Part shown: positions 1 through 13,600 of the stretch, in pieces
Position numbering within the stretch: the stretch's first letter is position 1
Layout of the letters: each line of letters begins with the position of its first letter
Assembly (NCBI RefSeq): GCF_037975245.1
Contig: NC_092562.1
Location: 5,503,501-5,567,500 of the forward strand
Source of the DNA: Apostichopus japonicus
Taxonomy: Eukaryota > Echinodermata > Holothuroidea > Aspidochirotida > Stichopodidae
Direction of reading: 5' to 3'
DNA length: 64,000 nucleotides
Notes under the pieces: generated by a model
What the model was told of the DNA's origin: nothing
The model's database searches: none
Seen by the model: only the letters and a program-made list of their open reading frames with translations
Position numbers and translations under genes: made by a program

Positions 1-3000
1 TGATACAGACGTTCGGTAAGAAACAAAGAAAAGTGCAATTACTTCAAAGGTAACATAATTACTAAATAAAATGAAATATGAAATGTTCGTGTTATTATCA
101 CGTACACGGTTGGAGTAATTTTATACCAAACATTCAAAGTGTGTTGGCAGATTATTGGAAACTATAATACCAACTTATGATATACAGGTATGACCTATCA
201 AAAGGTCGTTAATATATAATAAGGGAAATCAATCAAACAAAATCTCATTCAATGTTGACAAAATTTTCGCAAAGTTTTTTTCGTTACATTTATAATGAGT
301 AAGGTCGAAGTGAAAAAACAAGTATAGCTATACATTTGCTTCTGATTATTTGAAATGAAGCTCGACTATTTTTTTTTAACGACCCATTCCAAAAACACTT
401 ATGTTAGCTGAGTCTAACCAAGGTCTATATAAAGTTCACTTCCTGTTTGTCCAAACAGCACACTTAGACAACAGTCGGTCTAGATATTGTTTTTTTGGAC
501 AAAAATCATCAACTTTACTACATAATTATCAAATTTGCATGACGTTAAACGCATGCATAATATATTGTACATGCAGCCAGTTGATTTAAAACAGCTGCAG
601 GCTACGTTTCGTGAACAGTTTTCACACTAATTCTTATTAAGTATTAATTAAAATTGTATTGCATTTGATTCAAAGTGGACAACTTTAAGATGATTCCACT
701 GTTTAAGTGAATGTTCATAAGCGAGTGAGAAATGAATTCCTGCGCGATTCTCAACATTTTGTTCGACGGATGGTTTTTCATACTTTGATTTTATCGTTTT
801 GACATAAAAACTTGACATGATAATCTCATGAACTGTATGACAGAGTTTTCGATTTGAATCTATAATTTAATAATATTTGATATCATCAGCAATTTATTCC
901 CTGTAATTTGAATTAGTTTGTATCTTGGGCAATTATGATCACCATACAGCTGTCATATATCATATTTAGTACGGTACTAACGCATGAGTTCACATTTGAA
1001 CATAATGCATATCAGCATGAGAGCTCTTATGTTAAAAACTATACCGCGTTGAAGTTAGTATCAAATATTGTATCCTCCCTTATACACATGAATTTACATT
1101 TTAACATGATGCATATCAGCATTGGAGATGCCTTCCTGTTTTTAGACATAATTATGTAACAGGTGGCGTACATGAATGCGCTCACATGTTCAAAACTATA
1201 CCGTGTTGAAGTTAGTAGGCCAGTTTACTCTTGAACGTGGAGTGTTCGTCTACTGCATTAGGCTTATTTGACATGTGTCCAAACTCGAATTAAGTTATAT
1301 CCTATACAGTTAGGCTACATGATGGTATACCTGTCTAACGTACAATACTCGTCATCTTAACTTAAGTTGCGATATTCAATGGAACTTATCTCTCTCCGTA
1401 GCATACTAGTGATATCTTCTCACAGACTGCTGACTGCAAACTTATTTAGCCCCTTCTAAGTTTATCGATCTTATATATCAAAGTATTCATGAGGCGGCAT
1501 TGTATCGAATTAGTAGAGATATAAGTGCGTATTGACTTATTCGGGAAGTGCAATTTTCCATTCTTTAATATGATTGCGTTGTTCTGTAGCACTGCAAACT
1601 AGTAAAGTCACATATATAAGCATCTTAATGATAACTAAAACAATCCATTAAAACACACAGAAAGAAGAAAGAAAAACATCTTGCAGCTTTCTGATTACTT
1701 GTGAGCGATGAACAAGCGTTAAATGTGATTGGTTTTTGGATAATGCGAAGAGAAACAATGAAGAAGTATAAGTTTGTTTCGCACCAAACCCCGAAGATCA
1801 CGTGACTCGTAGTCCCATTACAAATAGACTTTATCTGTAATGTTCCTTAGTAATTAATGAAAAGGTAAACGCAGGTCAAGGGGCAAAACTGAAAAGTACA
1901 AACATTAAAAGGATCACTTATGACTTTTCTGACAATGTTAAAACATAGAAACGTTTTGTAAGCTTTGTTTGAAACATGAAGTTGTCGCTGATTACGAATC
2001 ACTGTGGGGAGTCTGTAACGTCATCATGGTACAAATTAATCTAAAGCTTTAACTCTCCGTTTATAATATTGTTGTTGGCATCTCTTTGTTTGGTCCAGTG
2101 GCATTTTTGGAGTAATTTTCGATTTGTTTTCTTTACGAGTTTGTTCGTTTGTTTGTTGTTTGTATCAATAGATACGGCGTATATACCTGAAAGCGAAATA
2201 TACTCAACACAACTGCCGTTACTGATGTGGCGATCTTCGTGTGATAGTGTGACCTTGTTTGACCATTGGACTGTCCACATTACGTACACTTCTTCCATTA
2301 GTCTATGACCAACCATATATTATTATAAAGCAACATTTCATGGACATAATCAACATGATCACATTCCCGAGATGTAACATTAAAGTTTCTTGTCACATTG
2401 ACCCCTTCCTGACCTCAAATGACCTTACATATCAGCTGATGTTAGCTGTCTTGAGATGTACAAGCTAATTGCATCACACACAGACACACATACAAGGACT
2501 TGACTGCGTATAAATTCGCCTGCCTATGGCAAATAACCAATACAAAATCCAAGCATGGTTTCATCATTTGCAATTACACTTTGAACGGTATAGTCAGTAA
2601 ACTTTCGTCAAATTATTGTCAAAATTGTCATGATACGCAAAAAGCTACAACTACGTTTATGGATCTATTTAAATATGTGAATAAACGGCTGCATGCCGTC
2701 TTTCGTATAGGTGAATCATAGGCTAACAGGTGTTAGCTTCAATTGACTTTATTACCTATTACAAATATGGAGATATTTGTGTTGTAGCACACAGTTTAAG
2801 TATCGTATTGATAATCCAATTGATTCATGCATGTTGGCTCGAATGAAATAAATCATATTAATAAAATCGTCTGGGAAATCAAAAACAAATTTTGAGCGCA
2901 AAACAAATAGAGTAAGGCATAGAACGATAATCGAGACATGGATGCGTGTTCTACGAATTAATATGAGCCATTCCGCTTGAATGAATTTTCTTCTGTCATT

Positions 3001-6000
3001 GTTTACTGTGTATAAGCAAGCAGATTTGGTAACTATAACAAGCGATGCTTTTGATATACCGTTCCTGACCGTATATTCTTGGAAAGCGCCAACAACAAAC
3101 CCTGGCTCGAACCAGTGTTGACCTCATTGGTAAGAGTTATCAATAAATGATGAATTAAAGTCACTAGAGGTTTGTTTGATGACGTCATAGTTACGTAAAG
3201 CTTACAGAGAGAACAAATAAAGTAAACAGAACTATTGGCACATGCCAAGTTCAAATTGCAAGTTTTGGTCGTCTATTGAAATCTACGTGTTGAATATTCA
3301 TAGAGGAGTGACTTGTTGAACCAAATATATTTCGTTACATGAGCGATCTACAGCAGGTTATGTAACCCATACAGTAGGTTGCAGACTACGTTACGCTAAT
3401 AGAGAGAATAATGCAATATAATGACGTGTTGAGGCGAAGGCAAAGTTTAGAAAAAGAAATGATTTCACCAACGCTGTTAGTAATAGGCTAAAAAAATATA
3501 AAAATAATATTTGTAAATACCCAGGTTTCTCGTATTATAAAAAAAATCCTTTTTTATTATTATTTTGAAGCAATTCTTCTTTAAGAATTTTAACCAAATA
3601 TGTAATTAGGCCTATATATAATGGCCCTCTACAATCTACCGTCGAGATATAAAACGGGGTGTCAAGATTTCGGACGATTTATTTCAAACAATGAATTTTG
3701 TATTATAGCTTGGAACGCTCAACGTAAAGACTCGATTTAATATTCACATTCTATGTTTTATATTTTGTGGCTTGCAAATTTACGAAAGTAACATTTCTTT
3801 TGAAAAGTGTTCCAATTCCATTACTCATATTATAATTGGTGTTTGTGGGGGAAGAGGCGTTGGTGGGAGAGGCGTTGGTGCGGAGGAGGCGTTGGTGGGG
3901 AGGAGGCGTTGGTGGGAGAGGCTTTGGTGCGGAGGAGGCGTTGGTGGGGGAGGAGGCGTGGTGGGAGAGGCTTTGGTGGGGGACTCGGAGGCGGGAGTTG
4001 GTGGGAGAGGCGTTGGCGGGAGAGGCATTGTTTAGGGAAGAGGCGTTGATGGGAAGGAGGCGTTGGTGGGAGAGGAAGCGTTGGTGGGAGAGGTGTTGGT
4101 GGGGAAGGAGGCATCAGTGGGAGAGGTGTTGTAGGCAAGGAGGTGTTGGTGGGAGAGGAAGCGTTGGTGGGGGAGGAGGTGAGGGCGACATTAAACGAGC
4201 ACCTGATCCTGTTTCACTTGAGCTTACATGTTTCTTGAATTAAATGAGTATTTTTCGAATAACAGCGTTATCTGTTCTTGTAATATTCATAGATTGATAT
4301 ACGCTGTAGAGGCAGATACATTTGAAGAACTATAGAAAAAATATTGTATAGTTTGGAAGCGGCTGTTACTTTGAAATTGCTTCTTAAATCTTAGCCCCGA
4401 GCATTTTAAGTTGAGAGCTCTTATATGGTAACATTTCGGCCTACGACAAAATATCAAAAAGCATCGTAACTTGAGGAACTTAATCGCAACATGGATATAA
4501 GATCACTCACAGGTTAGCGCAGAGAAATCATGCTAATTTCATGTAAATACTATGAGGGGATCACTTAGTGCTATCAAAGGCAGTCAACTGGATAAGTTCG
4601 ACCTGGATTGGAAAAGATGACGTCATCGGTAATATGCTTGGTTTGCCAATCATCGTACAAAATAAAACAGCGTATAATTGAAGCTATGTATTGCAGAATG
4701 AAACCTTTTATTAGTATATGGCATCCTACATACAGACATTTTGTCAGGCAAATGAGAAGTAAAGGAAAGACGATTTTCTTCGTCAATAACGAAGCTATCT
4801 TGAAAAATAGCTTCACAGATGAAAAGGTCAACTGTACTTCATCTCTTAAATTATTTCTCTTTCATATTTCCTGTTTTTAGCCGGACCAAGTAATCTGTGG
4901 ACCACAACTGTCGTTTATTGGTTTGTAACCTGCGACCTTTTATTTTCATTGACAGAGGTTATTAAACTACCGCCCTTAAACCACTACTGACAATATCAAT
5001 AGTAATACGAGTCCAATGACTTCCGTTTATTAATATAGGTTACAAAACAATAGAAATTTTGCCTCGAGGTAAACGTGCTATACTAGTAAGCCTATCTCTA
5101 ATAAATGCCTACAGTAAAACTATATGTGCGTTCTTAGTATGTTTGTTTCTGCAATAGATCCGTGCTATAGGCGTATTTGCCGCCGTTTTATCGACATTTA
5201 ATTTGTATTTGCGGACGTGTACGTTATCAGATAACAGCTGGGACACTGTATCAGCAACACATACTTGCCTTCAGTGGTATATTTTAATATCTTAAACATG
5301 GTACAGATTTTATAAAATTTTTACATATATGTATTTATCTTTCTATCGATCATGTTTCATCGTTGCATCAGTGAGGTTATCAAGTGTGCCGACAATGCTT
5401 GTTATTTATCATGAAGGGAAAACCTGTTAACACACTAGTCTTTAGTGTCTCTGTTCTCGAGTGTTGATATTACAAACGGAAATGAATACTGAACATTAAA
5501 TGTCTTTATGCTTGAAGAGCAGCCTCGTACCACGAAGACGCAACACCAGTCTTGTAGAACCTATGTCATTATATTCCAATCTCTGCCGCAAACGTATCTT
5601 TGATATGAATGGGTCCTGTGCTATATCATGGAAATGAAGTATACATTGTTTTAGTTCACAGATTAACTCTCTTTACATCAGTTTAATGTGAGGATCTTCG
5701 GTGAAGTAAAGGAGGTTTCTTTCTCTTCGAACTGGGAAATTATTGGGTATCAACCAGCTTAGAGAAAAGGAGAATTCCAGCCCATGTTCTTAGATATAAA
5801 GAACATCAGCTATGAACGTGCGATAGGTCTATTGAAACATATTTATTTGTCAGAAGCAATTGACTCATGACATGTTTGTTGATGAATGTGTCACGATAAA
5901 ATGAATACATGAAATCTATAGGCTAACCTCTCTTCAGGTATATTTGATGGCGAGAGATTATTCTGGAAAGCACCCGTTTACTTCATAGTGTGATGTCATG

Positions 6001-7299
6001 AACTCATCAGATGAGACATAGATATAGTTTATATAGATATATCAAGAATATAATGTGTTTCTGATCTGACAAAACTCTTGTCTGTGTTGTTTGCTTTTGG
6101 TTTGTTAATATCTTTTGCTCTTCGTGTTTCACCTATTTCTTTTTGCATTTGCGTTCATTAAATTATGTACAAATTATTCAATTGATAACGTACGTTTGAT
6201 ACACTCCAAGGCAACTTAACTGTCATTGATTAAATCTTCCGCTCAGACCAAAAGTATTAAACATTTAACCTTTTTATCATAACATTCTTCTTTCCTAGCC
6301 ATCTCCTGTTGACCGTCCAGCCATCTAAATCAATTTTTGGAAGACTATCTATGGAATGTGTTTGCTTTTACTTTCTCTGTTTATTTTGGTTTGAGAAGAA
6401 AAACTCCACACTGCGGTTGAGAACATTTTCTGTGGTGATGGCTATTTAGAGGAACGAAGCAGCTAAAAACAGACAATTTCAAGTGAAGATAGCAAATGAG
6501 GAAGACATTTATCTAGTAGTTTTCCTGCAATCGGAGAATTTTCCTCAGACTTTTGATGAATACGTTGTCAGTCGTATCCCCGCAAGACTTACGTCTAAAT
6601 TGTTTTCTGTTCCTAAACAAATTTATTCTTTCAATGATTTATGGATGAGTACAGCGACCAATCACTCATCGCGTCAACAACACGACGAAAACTTATATAC
6701 GTGGCGGGAAAGAAAAGTATCTCAGCCTTGCTAGAAATTATTGGAGTCTGTGATTTTCACACAAACACGTCTGCATTCTCCGTGAACCTTTGAACACTCG
6801 ATAATTATAGAGTAAATACGAGATTTATAATCTCCATCATATATGTGAACGTTTCTTCTCCTGGTATCATTAGAGTATTGGTGGCGTGTTATCGTCAGTT
6901 TCAGCGAAAATATTATCGTCTTCTCTCGACCGCAGGGAGAGAAAGAAAGAGAGAGAGGAAGCGCCAGATCCTAGAGTCGCCAAATATTTTAATATCGGCA
7001 TGAAGTGAAAGTGGAAGTTGAAACAGCTGTTATTCGCGGAGGAGCAAGTGTTTCTGTGAATATTTACGGATATTTTAACAGTACATGACATATACTAGAT
7101 TAATAACATTGTTTTTTTCTGCACATTTTTCGTCTGATCATCCCACCCTAGATGTAATTTGAGGAATTCAGTTACATGGATTGATGTTAACTTGAAACTT
7201 TTACAGCAGACGGTATTATAAGGCTGGAGGAACACTGAATATATCACAAAGAAGAGAGAGAGAGATAGGGAGAATAGCCTTGGATGAATTAAACGGAAT
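1..7299. other. Gene-poor stretch upstream of the GPCR gene
   Basis: No open frame here looks like a known protein or shows coherent splice-linked coding segments; the longest open frames are under 140 codons and the longest lie in the G-rich repeat near 3.84-4.18 kb. The last several hundred bases before the GPCR start probably contain its promoter and 5' UTR, but I cannot place a transcription start. A purine-rich (GA)n tract lies about 40 bases before the start codon. Confidence 0.5.
3842..4180. repeat. G-rich minisatellite (GGCGTTGGTGGGAGA-type unit)
   Basis: Imperfect tandem units of about 15-18 bases built around GAGGCGTTGGTGGGAG repeat some 18-20 times. Units contain GG/GGG runs, so the + strand could form G-quadruplexes. 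Because the unit avoids stops, several frames on both strands stay open for 65-135 codons, giving artificial Gly/Trp/Arg-rich or Pro/Ser-rich translations. I treat these as repeat by-products, not genes. Confidence 0.9.
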
Positions 7300-7670
7300 A
7301 TGATGGATGTTTCATATTCGTATTCGGGCTCCTCGTATAGTTTTGGACGAAATGACTCCAGCGACGCCGCACAGATCATACCTTTATCAGTCGCCTACAG
7401 TTTTGTATTCTTAACGGGAGTCATCGGAAACTCCATCGTTCTATTTGCTATATACAAAAGCAGACGATTGCACACGATAACGTGTATCTTTTTGGCCAAT
7501 ATGGCCATCGTTGACTTAATTGTTTGTTTGTTAATTGTGCCGATACAGATCGTCCAAGAGTTTATCAACCATTGGCCGTACGGTGAAGCCATTTGCAAAC
7601 TAATATCCTACCTCATGCTATTGAACCCAACTTGCTCTGTTTTCACCTTGACGCTGATTAGTTTCGAAAG
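7300..7670 (+). CDS. GPCR coding exon 1 (N-terminus to end of TM3)
   Basis: The frame begins with two consecutive Met codons and encodes the extracellular N-terminus, TM1, TM2 and TM3, ending in SFER. It stops at a strong donor (GAAAG then GTAAGT) in phase 2, so the Arg of the ERF motif is split across the intron. Introns at this spot are common in peptide GPCR genes. Confidence 0.93.
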
Positions 7671-10600
7671 GTAAGTTAAAATCGCTGCAGCTTATTCTTA
7701 CCGTTACCGGTACATGCATATACATATATATATATAGGCTAGGCCTATACCCTACCATGTCTCTTATCCGCATCCCTTCTCATGTAAGAGTATCGTCCAT
7801 TGTAACGTGTATAAACTACGATACACATTGCTCCATATTAGTGTACGTTACGTGGTTATTATGTTTATTTTGTCTCGTGAGTAACTTTTCCATAAAGTTA
7901 ACATAGTTTTACGTAACCAGTACACCATTATAAATTTGCTGTGTTTCGCTACATGTTAATGATACAAATGATGATTCCCTGTGATCTTAATTTCTGCCAT
8001 TTGACCGTTTCTATAACTCTTTGTAAGCTACTTTCAACGATGTAACCATCGCACTTAAAGCTTGCATTATACATCATCACATAAAATGCAGGTTACATCG
8101 AAATCCTCACGGGCCACTCCTCGTAGTTTCAGCTAAAACATGCAGAACGCTATCTATACTGGATATAATACTGTGAATATTTGACATATGTATAGTTTCA
8201 CAAACTACAACATTAATTGAGGTGTCTATAAAACAATTTTCTGGCGATTCCAAGCCTCCGATTACAATAAAGGTTAATGAAGAACTACCAAATTAGACAG
8301 TAAGTTGTATAACAAAGTATGAAAGGATAGTAATTAACGTTACTCGCGGTGATAGATCTCTCAGCTATATCCGGCATGGGAATAACTGATAACCAACATT
8401 GAAAGAGTATATATATTAATAAAAGTAACCACCGAAGAAGTTGATATTTCAATTATTTTGTATTATTGCTGTCCGTTACTAGAAGTAAACAAATGTCGAC
8501 ATACCGACGTTCTCTCTACAATAAAAAAACGTAATTTATATCAATACTTTGTAATGGTTTCCCTCATTCAAGATAAATGAGTTCTATTTTGTTCTTGAAG
8601 CAGCTGATTGCATCCATATTATACTCAAATCAAACAGCCACAGTTTCATTACAACTATAACCACAGAATCACTGATATATTCTTTCCTTGCCTTATAAAC
8701 ACTTTTTTGTTCTCTTTTAGTTTTCTCGATAAGCTGACGAACAGTATAACAATTATAAAGACATCTGGTCCAATAAATTCAAATTGTTAGTTCCGTTTCG
8801 TGAAATAGTTGTAGATTTTACTGTAACTGCTTCTTCTGTTGACTCCTAAAAGTTTAAGCTGACCCTTTCGAGGAATAGCTATTCTGTTGTAACGTAAATT
8901 ATACGGTTTTGCGCAAAGTAACGCTATAAATATATATAGTTTTAAGCTAATGTTGGCCTATTCTCTTAGCGTGATACGTTACACTGCCAGTGCATACCGC
9001 TTTAAGTATAATATAATTCACTGACACGTGATATCCTAAACGGGTGTATAGTGTTGGGCCCCTTTGTGTACTTGTGTTTGTATGTATTTATATGTATCTC
9101 TCATCAGAGGTCACTATACCTGAGTTAAAAACGATAATTCTCGTAAAAGTTTCTTTTCGCTTGCCTTTTTGTTAACGTATCCATTCTTCATGTTGTTGAA
9201 TCATTCATCTTCCACACATTAATGTATTCCATTCGAATAGATAACAGCAACACACAAAACTAAAAATATGTTTAAATTTCTGTTGCTTTAATGACCATAA
9301 CACTTAAAAACTTAATAATTTTGTCACGATTGCATCGCAATAATTAATTATTTCATAATTCTTGCTCTTTTATCCTCACTTTTCCAGAACATGTTGTTGA
9401 TTTAATTCCAAGTGAACGAAGTCCAATTAGTACAGTGTTTAATTATTACATTATCTTATTACAACCATATAATTCGTCAACTGTAAAACTCATCACGAAG
9501 TCCACACACGCAGTATATAACCCGCTTGAACCTAATAAAAAGGACATATACTATAAATGTTATATATGTGTGCTTCTAAATATGTACTATATAATTCAAT
9601 CTCGAATCCTGATTTAATCAGTAAGATAGGTTATATGTGCTTGTAAATATGTAATATTTTATTCAATCTGCATTCCTGGTGTAGTCAGTTAGATAGGTTA
9701 TGTGTGCTTGTAAATATGTAATATGTTATTCAATCTCGATTCATGATGTAGTCAGTTAGATGGGTTATATGTGCTTCTAAATATCAAATGTGTAATACAA
9801 TCTCGATTCCTGATGTATAGTCAGTTATAGATCGGTTATATGTGCTTCTAAATATGTAAGTTTTATTCAATCTCCATTCCTGATGAAATCAGTTAGATAG
9901 GTTTCGTGTGCTTCTAAATCTGCATTACTGATTTAGTCAGTTAGATAGGTTATGTGTACTTCTTAATATGTAATATGTTATTCAATCTCGATTCCTGATG
10001 TAATCAGTTATAGATAGGTTATGTGTGCATCTAAATATGTAATATGTTATTCAATCTGCATTCCTGATTTAGTCAGTTAGATAGGTTATGCAGGCGCGTA
10101 TCCAGGATTTTCTAACCCGGGGGGCGCGAATTACTATCTAAGCGGAGCGCCACCATCGGTTGGCGCGGAGCGTACAAGAAAATTTCTGGTTTTGATACCC
10201 CCCAGATCACCGGAAATGGCACTTCTCGGGCTTGAAAATGAGCAACCAGATGTACACTTTTGCCTGAGAACCAAGTATTTCCCAAAAGTTTTTTCCATCC
10301 ATAACCTTTTTGAAGATTGTCACCAGTCACACATCATGTTCGACCTGATTGCATGTCCTATGGATGATTGCTTTTGTAGGTTATTCTACGTCACGGCCCA
10401 CAATATCCGAAAGCCCCACTTTTCAAGGTTTTAAGCCCATTACTTGTTGAGAATTTGAAAATTCACTTTTCTCGTGAATAAAATCACTTGAAAACATACC
10501 CATAATGTTGCAGAAAATTCAATCTATAGACAACCAATATAGAAAAACCTCCTTGAACCCCTAACAGACAGGTGAAAATTGAACGAGTAGAGGAAAGTAT

Positions 10601-13600
10601 GATGAAGAATGTTGGTGAGGAAATTTTGGAAAATTCCGACACAGTTAATTTCTTGGTGTAGAAATATTGCAACCTCTTATAATGGCTTTTACAAAACTTG
10701 GTTGAAGGAACAGAAAAATAGGAGATATTTCCGATATCAGGTATATCGAAACCGAAGACTTCACTCATAGGCGTAGGTCCCGTAGGAGGCGGGGCTGCAG
10801 CCCCCCCCCCAATTGTTTTCCCATTTTTTTCGGGCACCTACTGAAAGAAAAATAAATAGCAATGAATAGCTTAAAATGATCTCCTTGGTAATTGAAATAA
10901 AGTTGTAAGCTTGGCCGACATTACTACTGTAAAAGAGAGTTTTGACATAAATGGATCTGTATGGTTTTTCTCCATCTACATAAGACATTTGGTAGTTTAC
11001 ATTAGCATTCGGCGGTATACTGTGCAACTTTGACGGACCGTGCGGTACACGATGCCATACAATGTAATGAGCGATCTTGCCTATATGATATTGGCATCGA
11101 CATGTTGAATGCGCGCTTCGCGCGCGAAAAATTTTGGCTTTTTTTCGGGCAAGTCATTACAGCCCCCAAATCCAATCTGGCTCCTACGCCTTTGACTACA
11201 CACATTGACAGTTTTTGAGGCTGTTCATCGTGGAACATGCATTTCAATGCTCATTGATATGATGTTATATCTGCTCTTTGCTTTACAAATTCGAACAGGC
11301 GTGTAGCGAGTAATTGCCAAGGGAGGGCGAAGCCTGTAGGCAAACTATCTAAGCGAAGCGCCACCATGAGTTGGCGCGAAGCGTACAAGAAAAATTTTGG
11401 CCGAAAATGCCTCCCAGATCGCTGGAAATGACACTTCCCAGGCCTTGTAAGTTGCATCTAAGCATTGTCTATTTTGAAATTACTAGCGATGTCATAAAGA
11501 AAATTTGCTCGGGGGGGGGGGCGGTCGCCCCCTTCCCGAAATGCGTTATGTTCCCCGACGACTCGGTCGAGTTCAAGTACATTAGTGAGAGAGGAAAAAC
11601 GGAAACGTCAAAAATGGAGTTGTCGGGGTAAGGGGTAGGGTGAGGCGCACACCCCCTCCGTAATCCTTGATCTGTCACTGGCTACCCTGTGTATATAATA
11701 GGGATCTTTCTCTTCCCGAGGTCTTGGCTATCTTCTACTCCCTCCTTTTCTCCTTTTTCTCTCTTTTTTCTTTTTCTTTTCCCTTCCTTCCTCTCCTCCT
11801 TTTCTTTTTTCCCCTCCTTTTCCCTTTTTTCTTCTCTTTTTTTTCTCTCCTCTTTTCCTTACCCGGGGGGCGCGCGCCCCCAACGCCCCCCCCCCTGGAT
11901 ACGCACCTGGGTAATGTGGCGTGACGTCAGTCGAATGAGCTCAGCTCACTTCCGGGACGAAATGTTTGCATTCTAAAACGTCTGAGACCACACAAAACAT
12001 TGCACTGTTGCAGTGCTCTGTAGTAATTGAGATTTGGTGTTTGGAGTTTTGTTTTTACGTAAATGTATCTCGTAACTGTTAAATATGCCGAGCCGATGTG
12101 TAGTTGCAGGTTACTCCATCACAAGTAAAGACGGATTTCACCTGCACGCTTTCCCAATCGATGAATTTGGACACGCCTCGTTCAAAACGGCTACACATAA
12201 ACAACGTTCCGAGTGCCTGTGGGCCAATACTATTGCTAAATTACTTGTAATGACCATAGCCTAGGTCTCCTTGATGCAGCAAGTGACGATTTTTTTATTT
12301 ATTGGTTACCTAATATTTTGCACTAAGCTTAAAGCCAGTTGGTTTTAGAAAAATCAATACTAGATCTGCAATTTTTCTTTTGTGGTAAACTGGCGTTGTG
12401 TTATGATTTTACGTAACAGTTGGATACAATTACACGGGCTAGCCTGTTATACAACGTCTATTAGTTAGGTATAGGCCCCATGTTACCACTACTAATACTA
12501 TAGGGTTGCACTTGCACTGTACTGAATGTCACATTTTCCTTGCCTTTTAGTAACAAAATTCTAGAAGCTTTGCTACGAAGTTAAGTAGCAGGATCATCGA
12601 CATTCGAGATAATTTAAATCATATTATGGTCTTTAATAACGGTGGTTTTGTTAATGCTCAACCGATCAGTTTCGGTTCAGGATAGTCCAACCGTTCTGCT
12701 CGGGGACTTCGATCGGCAGCGACGCGTCTCGGCCATCGGGATCGTTTAACAGTTCTTCTGCAAGGGGCTCAATTGAAAGGGAAATACCGATAACTTCATC
12801 ACCCTCGAAAACTATTGCCTCATCTTCTTCCTCACGAAAATAATTTTCGTCAAAGATTACGAATGTTCTGAGAGGTGAAGGCCCATTTCCTCATAATCGG
12901 AAGATTCGGGAGAAAACTTTCAGTTGATGAGGAGAGTTTGTTGTAGTTACCTGTACGTAGAAAACTGTATGACGCCGTAACAGTAAAAATCCCGGGAGTC
13001 GGCTTTGGCTGAAATGGTCCCTTAAAGAAAATGTCATATGAATTGCGGTTATACGCAGGTATCAACATACGTGTTTTCTTTTTACTTGGGTGGTGTGGAT
13101 GGGGTCGGGTAGTGTGAGGGGAGGAGTATGGCAAGGAGAGCCGGCTGCTGACGAGGGTGGTACACAGGCGCGTATCCAGGATTTTCAAACCCGGGGGGCG
13201 CGAATTACTATCTAAGCGGAGCGCCACCATCGGTTGGCGCGCAGCGTACAAGAAAATTTCTTATTTTGATACCCCCCAGATCACCGGAAACGGCACTTTT
13301 TGAAGATTGTCAACCCGGCACACATCATGTTCGACCTGATCGCATATCCTGTGGGTCTTTGCTTTTGTAGGTGATTCTACGTCGCGGCCCTCAATACCCG
13401 TCAGCCCCACTTTTCAAGGTTTTAAGCCCCATATTTGTTCAGAATTTGAAACTTCACATTTCTCGTGAATAAACTCACTTGAAAACATACCCATAATGTT
13501 GTACAAAATTTCATCTATGGACAACCAATATAGAAAAACTTCCTTCAACCCCTAACAGACCGGTCAAAATTGCACGAGTAGAGGGAAGTGTGATGCAGAA

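Noticed and set aside
3772..4243. Several Gly/Trp/Arg- or Pro-rich open frames on both strands
   Set aside because: They are frame-by-frame readings of the GGCGTTGGTGGGAG minisatellite.
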